From: Methylobacterium aquaticum
GTDB taxonomy: Bacteria; Pseudomonadota; Alphaproteobacteria; Rhizobiales; Beijerinckiaceae
Direction of reading: 5' to 3'
Assembly (NCBI RefSeq): GCF_001043915.1
Contig: NZ_LABX01000032.1
Location: forward strand, 1-64,000
Length of the DNA: 64,000 nucleotides
Part shown: piece by piece, positions 8,817-17,678 of the stretch
Numbering within the stretch: position 1 is the stretch's first letter
How the letters are laid out: every line of letters begins with the position of its first letter
Notes under the pieces: generated by a model
Database searches by the model: none
What the model saw: the letters and a program-made list of their open reading frames with translations, nothing else
Told to the model about the DNA's origin: nothing
Program-made: the position numbers and the translations under genes

Positions 8817-9494
8817 ATGCGCTTGCATGAAACAGTTAGACACAGCGGAGGGATTCGTCGGTTGAACCGGCCGCAATCGAATGGAGACGCCGAGATCGTG
8901 CGCTGCACGGCTCGGATCATGATGGGATACGTCGCCGGCAACCGCTTGCCGGCCGCTGATCTCGCCACGCTCATCACGACGGTGTCGAAGGCGCTCAGGT
9001 CTCCGAGCGACTTCGAGGTCGCCACGGCAGCGCCCGTGATCGCCCAGGCCGTACCCGAGGTGTCCTACGTCGCATCGGACTATCCCCGCCCGCAGGTCCC
9101 GGCGCGCCTCCTTTCGCTCAACGAGATCGCGGACTCGGTCCAGGAAACGTACCTCGTCTGCTTCGAGGACGGCGAGCACTACCGGATGCTGGCTCGGCAT
9201 CTTCGGCTGTTCGGCCTGACGCCCGACGCCTACCGTGAGAAGTGGGGCCTGCCCGACGACTACCCGATGATGCCGGCGGCCGACCTCAAGCATCGCGCCG
9301 AGCTCGCCCGGCAGCGCAACCTCGGGAAGCACGATCGCAGCACGGCCAAACCGCGAAGGAAGTCCGTCATCACCGCGAAGACGCAGACGCGGGGCGCTGA
9401 GGACCCACCCAAACCGAAGCCCTACAGCGTGGGTCTTACCCGAGGCGGGTGGCGCCGGCAGGGCGACGTGGGACAGGGTGCGAGCCCGGGCTGA
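8817..9494 (+). CDS. MucR/Ros-family transcriptional regulator
   Basis: About 225 residues. The core YLVCFEDGEHYRMLARHL, followed by LRLFGLTPDAYREKWGLP and DYPMMPAADLKHRAELARQ, is the zinc-finger and wing region of the MucR/Ros family, which binds AT-rich DNA and represses plasmid, virulence and exopolysaccharide genes in alphaproteobacteria. As in many members, the second cysteine of the finger is replaced (CFED). The C-terminal 45 residues are basic and low-complexity. The start is uncertain: ATG 8817 is chosen, TTG 8799 lies in frame upstream, and the conserved family region begins only near residue 25. Its place beside the plasmid genes suggests it regulates them. Confidence 0.8.
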   Translation: MRLHETVRHSGGIRRLNRPQSNGDAEIVRCTARIMMGYVAGNRLPAADLATLITTVSKALRSPSDFEVATAAPVIAQAVPEVSYVASDYPRPQVPARLLSLNEIADSVQETYLVCFEDGEHYRMLARHLRLFGLTPDAYREKWGLPDDYPMMPAADLKHRAELARQRNLGKHDRSTAKPRRKSVITAKTQTRGAEDPPKPKPYSVGLTRGGWRRQGDVGQGASPG

Positions 9495-9525
9495 TGCCTG
9501 GGGCTCGTGCGGATCTTGGGCGAGA

Positions 9526-9831
9526 TCAGGCCGCCGCCTTCACCTTGCGCCACCACTCAACGCGCTCGCGCCGGTTGGCGTTGGCGAGGGTCTTGAGCAG
9601 ATCGCCGTGGCAGGCCAGCGGTGCGCAAAAGCACAGCAGGTCGCGGTCGTGGAGTTCGTCGAGCGAGCGCAGCAGCAGGTGCTGGTCGGCCAGCCACCGC
9701 CCGTACTTCTCGATCACCTCGGCGCGGGTCCCGTCCTTGCCGATTACGAACGGGTTGCCCCATTTCGAGCCGCGGCCGATGTAGACGGCCCCATCGTGGG
9801 TTCCGGTCCGTTTGTTCAGAATTCGACACAT
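9526..9831 (-). CDS. DUF4326-domain protein
   Basis: A 101-residue protein with YIGRGSKWGNPFVIGKDGTR, RWLADQHLL and LCFCAPLACHGDLL, the conserved blocks of DUF4326. The family is found in phages and plasmids; its function is unknown. Two cysteines and a histidine in CFCAPLACHGD could bind metal. It is convergent with the MucR gene (31 bases between stops) and lies upstream of nothing obvious on its own strand, so it may be a single-gene unit. Confidence 0.85.
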   Translation of the reverse strand: MCRILNKRTGTHDGAVYIGRGSKWGNPFVIGKDGTRAEVIEKYGRWLADQHLLLRSLDELHDRDLLCFCAPLACHGDLLKTLANANRRERVEWWRKVKAAA

Positions 9832-10018
9832 CGTCCGGCCTCCCGATCGCTGATGCGTCGTGGCGACCGCGGTCGAGGGGGCGGGGTCATGCGAGCCTTC
9901 AGGCGAGCGGGAACGGCCTGCCCGTTGACCCCGACCCCGTCGCGGTCATGCAGGACGCTCGTAGCGAGCGGGGATCGGGACGGGTCCGAGCGCAAGGCCC
10001 GCACCCGTCCATGGCCGC

Positions 10019-12268
10019 TCACTCGGCGGCGATGGCATACCCCATGTCGCCGTCGACCGGGCCGTCCTCGCCGTCGAGGAAGGGCGGAAGCGGCTCGGAC
10101 CCGGCCTCCTCCGCAGCGTCGCCGAGGAACGCCGGCAGTGCGACCTCCGCGATCGCCGTCGCCTCATCGGATTCAGCGGTCTTGGCCGGGGCCGTCGCCC
10201 CCTCGGCACTCAGGCCGGGCGTGCGCAGCAGATCGGGCAGCCAGCCGCTGTCGGCCATCAGCCGCTCGGCCTCGCGCGCCATATCGGCCTTCTTGAGGTG
10301 GTCGAGGAGCTGGGCCTTGTCCTCCCCCTTGGCCTCGCGCACCGCGGCCAGGATCTTGCCTTTCGTCACCCGCGAGAAGTAGTTCGCCGCCGTCGGCTGC
10401 CAGTCGCGGGTCATGTCGAGTCCGACGAGTTGGGCGAGCTGATCGGCGTGCGGCATCACCTCGGCAGGCCGCCGGTCGTATTGCGTGTGCATCGCGTTGA
10501 CGCTGAGGCCCGCGCAGAGCGCGAACAGGTCCGTGCGCTGCTCGGGGCCTAAGTCGACCAGGAAGTCCCAGATCGCCCGGTGGTCGGCCGGCAGGCGCCG
10601 CGCCCACGCCTCACGTTTGACGTCGAGGGCACTCGCCGGCCGGTAGGCGTCGAGGCCCTGGACGCTATGGTCGGGTCGGGCCGAGGAGGTCGAGACCTCC
10701 AGGCACGACGCGGCCCGGTAGGCCGTGACGATCACCCGGATCACCATGGCGTGCAGGACCGCGATGAAGGCGGCCTGGGGATCGTCGGCCAGCGCCTCGC
10801 GCAGCGCGATGGTGCGGTAGGTGGTCAACTCGATCCGGTGCTGCTCGGAGAGCGGGCGCTCGACCTCTTCCGGCTCGGGCGCAGGGGCAGACGCGGGCGT
10901 GCCGCCCCCGATCGTGATGACCGTGCGCATCACCGCCGGGGCCGGGGCAGCGACACTGCCCGAGGGGGACGCGACCGGCTCGCTGATCGGCGCCGGCGCC
11001 GGCGCCGCTCCGGCCGCGACCGCGGCGGAGTCCGTTCCCGCCGAGGTCTCCGTCTCCGCCCGGGGCTCGTCCTCGGGCCGGACGTAGCCGCGGCGCACCT
11101 TCGGCGTGCCGTCGTAGTCGAGGGTGACGAAGGCGCCGGCGATCGCGATGTCGGCCGGGTCGTAGATCTCGGCACGCGCCTCGAACGCGGCGATGTCCTT
11201 CTCCAGCGTGGCCATCCGATGCGCGGCGTCGGCGGGCCACTCCTCGTCGCTGTAGCCGTACTCGTTGTCGAGCTGCTCGCGCTCGGCCACGGCCGCCTCC
11301 AAGGCCTCGTCCTCGGCCTCGCTAAGATCGGAGCGGGTCGGCAGGACGCGCAGGCCGTGGACGCGGCTGATCATCAGCGCCAGCGACACCTCGATCCACT
11401 TCCAGCCCTCGGTGGCCACGGTGGCACCGAACTCGGCGAGCTTCTCCTCGGCCAGCCGGTCGAGCAGCGCGGGATCCTGGAACCACTCGTCGCCGCGCTC
11501 CGTGAACAGGTCGCGCAGGACCACGCCGCCGGCGGCCTCGTAGGCGTCCTGGCCGACGAAGATGGCGCGTGGCTCGCCCATGCTCACCGTGCGCTCGGTC
11601 AGCGCCTGGCGGATGCCCCAGTTGCTCAACGCGCCCCGCTTCTTCAGCGCTTCCCAGACCTGCACCTGGCGCGCCTGATCCTCCGTGACCGAGAACGCCA
11701 TCAGGCATTCCAGCGTGATCTCGCCAGCGCCGTAGGCCTCGAGCAGGACCGGGCTGATCCCGGCGAGCCGCAGGCGCTGACCGACGATCCGCTCAGAGAC
11801 GAAGAACCGGGCCGCGATATCGGCGTGGGGCATGCCGGCGTCGGCGAGCGCCTTGAACGCGCGGAACTGGTCGAGCGGGTGCAGGGCCTCGCGGTGGGCG
11901 TTCTCGGCCAGCGAGTCCTCCTCGGCACTGATCGCGCTGTCGGCCGCGCGCACGATGCAGGGCACCTTGACGCCCTTGGCCATGCGGCGGGTCTTCACCA
12001 GATGCTCCAGCGCCCGGAAGCGGCGTCCGCCGGCGGGCACCTCGTAGCGGCCGGTCTCCTGACCCGCCTCGTCGAGGATCGGGCGGACGTTCAGGTTCTG
12101 CATCAGGCCGCGGTGGGCGATGTCGTTCGCCAGATCCTCGATGCTCTGCCCGTGGGCAATCCGACGCACGTTCGCCTGGCTCAAGACGAGCTTCTCGAAC
12201 GGGATCGCGACCGCCTCGGTCAGCGTGATCTTCGCAACGGCCTTCGTGCTAGTCTTCGCGCTGGTCAT
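10019..12268 (-). CDS. ParB/Spo0J-family protein with long C-terminal extension
   Basis: A 749-residue protein. Residues about 20-120 form a ParB N-terminal nuclease-like domain: VLSQANVRR, IEDLANDIAHRGLMQNLNV, YEVPAGGRRFRALE and SAEEDSLAENAHREALHPLDQ. A KorB-like helix-turn-helix follows (HADIAARFFVSERIVGQRLRL, about 150-170). The remaining 500 residues have a Pro/Ala-rich linker near 400-460 and an uncharacterised C-terminal domain. Ordinary ParB proteins are about 300 residues; this long form is typical of plasmids and islands of Methylobacterium-type bacteria. No ParA gene lies nearby, so it may act as a DNA-binding regulator or nuclease rather than in segregation. Confidence 0.85.
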   Translation of the reverse strand: MTSAKTSTKAVAKITLTEAVAIPFEKLVLSQANVRRIAHGQSIEDLANDIAHRGLMQNLNVRPILDEAGQETGRYEVPAGGRRFRALEHLVKTRRMAKGVKVPCIVRAADSAISAEEDSLAENAHREALHPLDQFRAFKALADAGMPHADIAARFFVSERIVGQRLRLAGISPVLLEAYGAGEITLECLMAFSVTEDQARQVQVWEALKKRGALSNWGIRQALTERTVSMGEPRAIFVGQDAYEAAGGVVLRDLFTERGDEWFQDPALLDRLAEEKLAEFGATVATEGWKWIEVSLALMISRVHGLRVLPTRSDLSEAEDEALEAAVAEREQLDNEYGYSDEEWPADAAHRMATLEKDIAAFEARAEIYDPADIAIAGAFVTLDYDGTPKVRRGYVRPEDEPRAETETSAGTDSAAVAAGAAPAPAPISEPVASPSGSVAAPAPAVMRTVITIGGGTPASAPAPEPEEVERPLSEQHRIELTTYRTIALREALADDPQAAFIAVLHAMVIRVIVTAYRAASCLEVSTSSARPDHSVQGLDAYRPASALDVKREAWARRLPADHRAIWDFLVDLGPEQRTDLFALCAGLSVNAMHTQYDRRPAEVMPHADQLAQLVGLDMTRDWQPTAANYFSRVTKGKILAAVREAKGEDKAQLLDHLKKADMAREAERLMADSGWLPDLLRTPGLSAEGATAPAKTAESDEATAIAEVALPAFLGDAAEEAGSEPLPPFLDGEDGPVDGDMGYAIAAE

Positions 12269-12382
12269 GGTCCGTCATCCCTGGCTCGGGCGGCCGGGCT
12301 CTCTGTCCGACCTCGAAACCCTCACACAGGCGGAGCCCCCCTCTGACTCCAGAAGGGGGCCGACGGATCGAAGTACGCCGGA

Positions 12383-12862
12383 TCAGGCGGTGACCTGCCG
12401 GGCGGCGCCAGCGGCTACGACCAGGGTCAGCGGCGGCACGGTGGAGGCCTCGGCTTTCTCAAGCCGGACCAGGACATCGGATAGGGTCTCGCCGGCCTCG
12501 TGGCAGTTCCGGAGGGCCGCCAGGGTGATCATCGGCTCGCCGCCGTCGTCGGCCGACTCCTCCACCGGGCTCACCATGCTCGGCTGCCAGAACTTCACGC
12601 CGGCATCGAACACGCCGGGACGGGCGATCCAAGCGCGGTGGTAGGACAGCCCGTGGTTCCGGCAGAATGCGTCGAGGCCCGGGGTCAGGCCGTAATCCTG
12701 CGCGTCCTCGAAGGTCAAACTCGTGCCGTTGGCCAGCGCGTCGCGCACGAGGGTGTCGGCCTCTGCGAAGTACACGCTCGCCGCTGCGACCAGTGCTGTG
12801 ACGGCCCCAGGGCCCGGCATAGCGCCGCCGATGGTCACGATGGTCATCACGTACTCGCCCAT
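12383..12862 (-). CDS. Hypothetical protein, 159 aa
   Basis: An open frame with a good ribosome-binding site (GAAGGAG about 8 bases before the ATG) and protein-like composition. I do not recognise the family. It has an Ala/Val-rich N-terminal helix (GAVTALVAAASVYFAEADTL) followed by a polar stretch with FEDAQDYGLTPGLDAFCRNHG. The N-terminal MTIVTIGGAMP (residue 6) offers a second start. It lies 114 bases upstream of the ParB-like gene on the same strand and could be cotranscribed with it. Confidence 0.6.
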   Translation of the reverse strand: MGEYVMTIVTIGGAMPGPGAVTALVAAASVYFAEADTLVRDALANGTSLTFEDAQDYGLTPGLDAFCRNHGLSYHRAWIARPGVFDAGVKFWQPSMVSPVEESADDGGEPMITLAALRNCHEAGETLSDVLVRLEKAEASTVPPLTLVVAAGAARQVTA

Positions 12863-12958
12863 GGTGCTCGCTCCTTCACCGCGGATCCGCCGGAAGCCGG
12901 CGACCCTGCACGGGCGAACGGCCCCCCTCTGGCGTGAGGAGGGCCGGCATGGGCGGCG

Positions 12959-13251
12959 TCAGGCGTCGGGTCGGGCGAGGACGGTCGGCAGCGGCAGGCC
13001 CGACCGGGACGGGATCGGCTCGCTCGATCCGGACCTGATCCGCAGCACCACCGCGCTGGCCGAGGCGAGATCGTGAAGCTCGATCAGCACCACGAGCGCC
13101 TTCGCCACGTCTCCGGCGAGGACGCCCAGAGCCTCGTCGACCGAGGCGGCGAACGGCGGCCGACCATCTCGAGGGATGCCGCCTCGAGCACCCGGTCCGG
13201 GTCTTGGACGGAGATGTCGAGGGCCAGGGTGTAGGAAAGGGGGTCGGTCAT
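12959..13251 (-). pseudogene. Small hypothetical gene broken by a one-base frameshift
   Basis: The ATG at 13251-13249 opens MTDPLSYTLALDISVQDPDR, and this frame degenerates after about residue 27. A second frame, joining near 13170, reads RDGRPPFAASVDEALGVLAG and continues through VLIELHDLASASAVVLRIRS to a stop at 12961-12959. Joined, they make a coherent protein of about 96 residues with one net base lost or gained. I do not recognise the family. A sequencing error would give the same picture. Confidence 0.45.
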
Positions 13252-13620
13252 GTGCGCTCGATCGGCCAGAAGGGGCTGAGAGCCTCTCTCCCAGCTTGCT
13301 GATCCCTCGTCGGAGACGCCGGCTCCTCTGCCTCTCGTGAGCTGAAACGCTGGATTGAAGCGGAGCGAGCGCCTATGATCTCACCGGGGCGGTACGCGCC
13401 GCCCTGGGGCGTGGAAACCCCTCATTTGACGGTTTGGTGCCGGCCGTCACGGCGCCGATCCTCTGGCCATGCGGCCGGGGGCCTGTGACTATGTCCAGGC
13501 GCTCCGGTGCTAAAGGTCATGGGGACCGTTCAAATGCGGTTTTCCAACCCCCGGCTTGGGATGGTCGAGGCTCGTTAGCGGGGGCGTACCGCGGACACGG
13601 GCCCGTCCGGGGGGCGACCG
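13252..13620. other. Non-coding stretch
   Basis: About 370 bases between divergent small genes. It contains GAGAGCCTCTCTCCC near 13280, resembling part of the shared leader element found before the ArdC-like and DUF6884-like genes. No gene, tRNA or strong terminator was seen. Confidence 0.4.
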
Positions 13621-13836
13621 ATGGGGCGACCACGCGATCCCGACGAGGATGCGCGCCGAGATCTCGATGAACTCGGCCGTGCATACACCGAGACCCTGAC
13701 CCAGCGCCGCGCGCACGTGCAGGACGGGCTATTCATCCAGCTCACGACCAATCTCGGCATCATTCTCACGTTGCTCGGCTGGCGGCCGGATCGAGCGCGC
13801 CCCGTGATGCCGTCCAGTCCTGCGACGGGCCTCTGA
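13621..13836 (+). CDS. Small hypothetical protein, 71 aa
   Basis: It begins MGRPRDPDEDARRDLDELGR after a G-rich ribosome-binding stretch (GGGGGG about 6 bases upstream). The first 55 residues have sensible alternation of charged and hydrophobic positions, with a hydrophobic segment LTTNLGIILTLLGW. The last 15 look random. Not recognised; it could be a small membrane-associated protein or a chance frame. Confidence 0.4.
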   Translation: MGRPRDPDEDARRDLDELGRAYTETLTQRRAHVQDGLFIQLTTNLGIILTLLGWRPDRARPVMPSSPATGL

Positions 13837-13858
13837 CTCTCGCCGAGGCTCATCCTCG

Positions 13859-14074
13859 ATGTGCCTGAGACGACGAGCCAAGCGGTGGGCCCGGGTGCAG
13901 GCCCGAGCCCGGATCATGCACCGCCACTACGGCGATCAGGCCTACTTCATCGCGCGCGAGCGGGCTCGCCTGCCGGACGGGCGGCGGGTCAGGTTCTGGA
14001 CCCGCGTCGCGATCGAGCTGGCGCGCCTCGAGGCCCGGGCGATCGGCCTCGGCACCGGCGACCGCTGGCGATAG
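13859..14074 (+). CDS. Small hypothetical protein, 71 aa, basic
   Basis: It begins MCLRRRAKRWARVQARARIM, then HRHYGDQAYFIARERARLPD and RFWTRVAIELARLEARAIGL. The helical, aromatic-containing composition looks like a real protein and not a shadow. I do not recognise the family. It precedes the 188-residue gene at 14125 by 50 bases on the same strand, suggesting a two-gene unit. Confidence 0.5.
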   Translation: MCLRRRAKRWARVQARARIMHRHYGDQAYFIARERARLPDGRRVRFWTRVAIELARLEARAIGLGTGDRWR

Positions 14075-14124
14075 GCGTCCTGTCCGGGAGCCTCGACACG
14101 GATTTCGGGAAACGGAAGGCGACG

Positions 14125-14691
14125 ATGACCGACGACATCGGGGCGCTGCTGCAGCACCTCTGGATCCTGAACGACAAGGACGACGTCCGGCAGGCGCGAG
14201 AGGAGGCCTGCGATCCGGCATACGGGATCGCCGCCCTCGATCCGGCGACCACGCTGGCGATGAGCCCGATGCTGCGGGCCCGCTACGCCTTCGCGGATGC
14301 CTGGCACGGCGCGGCGCACGGCCAGACCTGGCTGGCGTTGGGTGCTGTCGCGACCGCCTCCGCCCAGCTCCGCGAGCGCGCCTGGCACCACGCGCAGATG
14401 GAGACCCTGGCTGAGACCTTCCCGCGGGGCATCGACCCGGCCCGGATGGCGCTGTTCGGGATCGACGAAGACAGGGGCGGGGCGACCTACCTGATCTGGC
14501 GCCCCGATGGTACGGAGCCGATGGTGACCGCCTTCTACGGTGGCGGGTTCGACATCTTCGCGAGCCTGGGCCGCTACCTCGAATTCCTGATCGGGGAGCG
14601 CGTCCACGACGACAGTGCGGAGCTCCTCGCCGCGGCGGGGGTTCGGGTGCAGCCCGTCGCGCAGAGCCTGGTTCTGGACGACACCCCTTAG
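14125..14691 (+). CDS. Hypothetical protein, 188 aa, SUKH-like tail
   Basis: The ATG at 14125 follows GGAAGG by about 5 bases. The protein starts MTDDIGALLQHLWILNDKDD and has a helical Ala/Trp/His-rich centre (ADAWHGAAHGQTWLALGAVA). It ends with YLIWRPDGTEPMVTAFYGGG and FASLGRYLEFLIGE. The last block resembles the end of SMI1/KNR4 (SUKH) folds, where a W/Y and a FxSLxxFL helix recur; SUKH proteins are often immunity or stress proteins. That link is weak and by eye only. It overlaps the convergent gene by 4 bases at its 3' end. Confidence 0.6.
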   Translation: MTDDIGALLQHLWILNDKDDVRQAREEACDPAYGIAALDPATTLAMSPMLRARYAFADAWHGAAHGQTWLALGAVATASAQLRERAWHHAQMETLAETFPRGIDPARMALFGIDEDRGGATYLIWRPDGTEPMVTAFYGGGFDIFASLGRYLEFLIGERVHDDSAELLAAAGVRVQPVAQSLVLDDTP

Positions 14692-15455
14692 GGATCGGGC
14701 CGGCCGGCCATCGCGTCGAGCCGCCGGACTACCATCGGCCGGGTGTCCTCTCCTTGAGCGAGGCGCTGGATCAAGGCCAGCTCGGCGTCCGAGCAGGGGC
14801 CCCGCACCCCGATGTCGACCCAATGCCCGCTGCGACCGACATGGCTGTCGCGCAGGCGGTGGTTGGAGGAGGTGTAGAACGACTCGTTCGGCTCGATCAG
14901 CCGCACGCGCGACGTCAGGAACAGGATCCCCGAGCCAAGATTGCCGCAGAACAGACGCTCGTCGGCGGCGACGGTCTTCGGCCCGCCACACACCGTGCGC
15001 TGGCCGATCTGCCGGAAGGCCTCCCCGAACGTGCCCGGGTTCGGGGTCGTCCGGGGGGTGAGCGTGTGCCGGCCGCCCCACGGAGGCCGCGCCGGGTCGA
15101 TCCGTCCGGTCGCGATCTCGTGCAGCAGGGTGCCGAGGTAGCTCGGGTCGGCCGGATACGGGCAGATCCGCCACAGCGCCCGGATCGCCCTGCGACTGCC
15201 GGCCGGGTACTCGAACAGGCGCGCGCGGACCCGGCGCCAGCCCTCGGCCCGCCGCCGCCGGCCGTCCTGCTGCTGCCGCTCCCACTGCCCGGTGCGCCGA
15301 ACCATCTCCTCCTCGACGTGGAGCTGGCGCTCCGCGATCGCCGCGGCGAACAGGGGGAGCGCTGCCTGCTCGCGGGCCTGCTTGCGCCGGTACGCCGCGC
15401 GCTTGCGCGCCGTGTCCTCGAACGGCGTCGGCCGCGGCCAGCGCTTGAAGCGCAT
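14688..15455 (-). CDS. Hypothetical protein, 255 aa, coupled to ArdC-like gene
   Basis: The start ATG (15455-15453) overlaps the stop of the ArdC-like gene as TGATG, so the two are very likely translated together. An N-terminal basic helix (MRFKRWPRPTPFEDTARKRA) leads into a coiled, Arg/Gln-rich part. A C-terminal domain follows with FCGNLGSGILFLTSRVRLIE, SFYTSSNHRLRDSH and DIGVRGPCSDAELALIQ. I do not recognise the family. Coupling to ArdC suggests a role in plasmid establishment. Confidence 0.65.
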   Translation of the reverse strand: MRFKRWPRPTPFEDTARKRAAYRRKQAREQAALPLFAAAIAERQLHVEEEMVRRTGQWERQQQDGRRRRAEGWRRVRARLFEYPAGSRRAIRALWRICPYPADPSYLGTLLHEIATGRIDPARPPWGGRHTLTPRTTPNPGTFGEAFRQIGQRTVCGGPKTVAADERLFCGNLGSGILFLTSRVRLIEPNESFYTSSNHRLRDSHVGRSGHWVDIGVRGPCSDAELALIQRLAQGEDTRPMVVRRLDAMAGRPDP

Positions 15456-16477
15456 CACGCCGCCACCTGCAGGGCCGCCGACGCCTCCGCCTGGTCCACC
15501 GCAGCGTCCGCCTCGGTGCCGGCCCCGCCGTCCGGTGCCAACTCGGGCGGCAGGTGGCCGAGCAGCCAGTCGGCCGAGCGGCTGGCCAGGCCCGCCGCCT
15601 GCACGATGGCTCGGGGGTCCGAGCGCAGCACCTCGAGCCACGATGCGATGTAGTCGGCGTGGCGCACGGTCGGCACGATGCCGAGGCTGGCGCACACGTA
15701 GGCCGCCGAGATCTCGGCCACGAGTTCCTCGCGCGCGTAGCCCTCGCTGCCGTAGCGCCCGGTGAGATCCCGGGCGAGCCGGGGGGCCGCGGCCGTCGCG
15801 TGCGACATCTCATGGGCCGCGGTCCTGTGGAAATTGATCGGCTCGAAGAACGACTGCGGCGGCGGAAGCACGATCGCGTCGTCGGCCGGGCGGTAGAACG
15901 CCCGCTGCCCGCCGAGATGGATCGTGAGGCCGGTGCCCTCCATCAGCGCGCGGAAGCGTGGCTCGATCAGGTCCTCGCGCGGCGGCGGCGGCACGTACAG
16001 ATCCTCTGGCAGCCCGTCGCACTGCGCGGCGTTGAACACGGCGTATTGCTTCAGGAACGGGATCGACCGCGCCTCTTCGCCCGCCTGCGAGGCCCGCGCG
16101 CGCTCCTGCTCGGGGGTGAAGCGGTTGGTATAGACGACCGGGGTGCCCTTCTCGCCCCGGCGCACGCTGCCGCCAAGGCCGAGAGCTTGGCGGAAGGTGA
16201 GCCAGCGCTGGGTCGGATAGCCCGCCTCGATGCCACCTGCCCAGAGCAACAGCACATTCACGCCGCTGTAGGCCCGGCTCGTCGCCGCGTTGCGCGGCAT
16301 CCCGACCGCGGCGGCGCCCGGCAGGTCGCCCCAGGGCTGCACCCACGGCACCCGGCCCTGCTCGAGCTGGGCGATGATCGTATCGGTGATGCGCTGGTAC
16401 AGGTCGGGGCGCTGCTCTGGAGCGGCCTCGGTGCGGCGGGCGGCGGGTTTCCGGGAGGAGGAGGGGCGGCGGGCCAT
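15455..16477 (-). CDS. ardC: ArdC-like antirestriction protein with zincin metallopeptidase motif
   Basis: A 340-residue protein with the ArdC N-terminal ssDNA-binding domain (DLYQRITDTIIAQLEQGRVP, WVQPWG, YSGVNVLLLW, FRQALGLGGSVRRGEKGTPV) and a C-terminal zinc metallopeptidase domain. The zinc site is HEMSH (222-226) with a third ligand in the following EELVAE (about 250-255). ArdC of plasmid R388 protects incoming single-stranded DNA from host restriction. This copy looks complete. It is the first gene of a coupled pair and is preceded by the 29-base leader element also found before the gene at 22205. Confidence 0.85.
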   Translation of the reverse strand: MARRPSSSRKPAARRTEAAPEQRPDLYQRITDTIIAQLEQGRVPWVQPWGDLPGAAAVGMPRNAATSRAYSGVNVLLLWAGGIEAGYPTQRWLTFRQALGLGGSVRRGEKGTPVVYTNRFTPEQERARASQAGEEARSIPFLKQYAVFNAAQCDGLPEDLYVPPPPREDLIEPRFRALMEGTGLTIHLGGQRAFYRPADDAIVLPPPQSFFEPINFHRTAAHEMSHATAAAPRLARDLTGRYGSEGYAREELVAEISAAYVCASLGIVPTVRHADYIASWLEVLRSDPRAIVQAAGLASRSADWLLGHLPPELAPDGGAGTEADAAVDQAEASAALQVAA

Positions 16478-16486
16478 CGTAGAGCC

Positions 16487-16515
16487 TTCGCGACAGGCGC
16501 CGGAGCCTCTCTCCG
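16487..16515 (-). repeat. Shared leader element, copy 1
   Basis: A 29-base stretch just upstream of the ArdC-like start matches 22215-22243 at 28 of 29 positions. It includes a small palindrome, CGGAG-CCTCT-CTCCG. Its position 9-10 bases before the start codon in both places puts it in the 5' leader of the mRNA, so it could act as an operator or RNA regulatory element. Confidence 0.7.
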
Positions 16516-16729
16516 GCCTGATCTCCCGTCATCGTCCTCCAGGCCTCCTCTCACTCCCGCGCGACCGTCCGGCCGGCCCGCGACTCGGGACGAACGCGCT
16601 CAAGCGCGGCTGGCAACAGCAGCCTCACGGTTACGCACTCATAGGTTGCTAGATTACGGAAAAACCGTCGCCTAGGATTGCAACAGGACCGGGGGATACC
16701 CCGCGGCAGGCTCGGACCGGAGGCGGCGG

Positions 16730-17068
16730 TTGCATGGCTCAAGTGGCGAAGGGGAGACCCTGGAGCAGCACGTCCGCAAGGTCCACCGCGTCTACCTCGC
16801 GGCGCTGATGCGGCTCGAGGCGCTGGAAGGCGAGGAGGGGAGCACCGACCACGAGGCTGCGAGGCTCGATCACGAGCTGCAATCCCGGCTGCTGCGGGCG
16901 CTGCTGAGCCAGCTCGGCTACGTGCCGATGGGCCTGACCAGGCGCGGCGAGATCCAACGGGAGATCGTCGCCGCGGATGCGGCGGCGATGACAGGCCAGA
17001 TGGAGCTCTGGCTGGGGCGGTCGGCCCGCGCGACGACGCGGGCCGGGACGTCCATCAGGTCAGCTTGA
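16730..17068 (+). CDS. Hypothetical protein, 112 aa, helical
   Basis: Starts MHGSSGEGETLEQHVRKVHR and continues with long amphipathic helices (YLAALMRLEALEGEEG, HELQSRLLRALLSQLGY, EIQREIVAADAAAMTGQMEL). Composition and helix pattern look real; family unknown. The longer frame starting at 16678 on the same strand is Arg/Gly-rich and looks like a shadow. It overlaps the convergent DUF1640-like gene by 14 bases. Confidence 0.5.
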   Translation: MHGSSGEGETLEQHVRKVHRVYLAALMRLEALEGEEGSTDHEAARLDHELQSRLLRALLSQLGYVPMGLTRRGEIQREIVAADAAAMTGQMELWLGRSARATTRAGTSIRSA

Positions 17069-17291
17069 TGAGGACGGCGAGCGCCGCAAAGCCTGCTGCA
17101 ACGATACCGCCGAGGCGCACGGTCATCTGGAGAGTCTGAAGCTCCTGGGAGAGACGAAGGTCTTCCTTGGTGACGATCTCGTGCATGATGAACTCCCGGG
17201 CCGCTGCGGCGTGTGCCTTGGCGTGTTCGGGCGCAATGCCAGCCTCACGCAGGGTCTTAGAATATTCGAGTGTGTCGAATGCGTAAGCCAT
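17055..17291 (-). CDS. DUF1640-like small coiled-coil membrane protein
   Basis: 78 residues: MAYAFDTLEYSKTLREAGIA, then EHAKAHAAAAREFIMHEIVT, KEDLRL and a C-terminal membrane helix (GGIVAAGFAALAVLIKL, about 61-77). The pattern FDTLxYxKxLxxAG...QAxAxAxA...TKEDL plus one terminal membrane segment is typical of DUF1640/CCDC90-like proteins, common on proteobacterial plasmids and phages. The helix before the membrane segment should form a coiled coil. Function unknown. Confidence 0.75.
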   Translation of the reverse strand: MAYAFDTLEYSKTLREAGIAPEHAKAHAAAAREFIMHEIVTKEDLRLSQELQTLQMTVRLGGIVAAGFAALAVLIKLT

Positions 17292-17354
17292 CGCGTGGGC
17301 TCCCTCTGTCGCAGATCCGGCCCCGCCCGGCGGGCGGGGCCGTGAGGCTCGGGT

Positions 17355-17678
17355 TCAGTCCTGGCGGCGGGCGTTGGAGCGGGTCCAGATCAGCGAGTGG
17401 GTCTTGCCGTCGTCCTCGGCGAAGAGCCGGGCGTAGAGGGCAGCCGGCAGGCTCGGGTCGTCGATCTTAACCGAGAGGTAGTCCCGCCCCTCGCTGGACC
17501 GCTTGGCCCACCCGGCGCCGATCTCCGCCTTGCCGAGGTAGATCCGGTGGGTCGGCGCGGCCTCGGCCGTACGCTCCTCCACCGCCACGATCGCGACCTT
17601 CTTGGCCTGGATCGTCAGGGTGGTGATCTCGCCGGTGAAGCCGGTCTGGGTCTGGGTGAAGATGCCGATGGTCGCCAT
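17355..17678 (-). CDS. DUF736-family protein
   Basis: 107 residues beginning MATIGIFTQTQTGFTGEITT, with AGWAKRSSEGRDYLSVKIDD, SLPAALYARLF and SLIWTRSNARR. This is the full DUF736 pattern, a small beta-rich family found on plasmids of alphaproteobacteria, often near conjugation genes. Function unknown. It is 63 bases downstream of the DUF1640-like gene on the same strand. Confidence 0.9.
   Translation of the reverse strand: MATIGIFTQTQTGFTGEITTLTIQAKKVAIVAVEERTAEAAPTHRIYLGKAEIGAGWAKRSSEGRDYLSVKIDDPSLPAALYARLFAEDDGKTHSLIWTRSNARRQD

Noticed and set aside
10580-12346. 588-codon plus-strand frame
   Set aside because: Antisense to the ParB-like gene, no recognisable domain.
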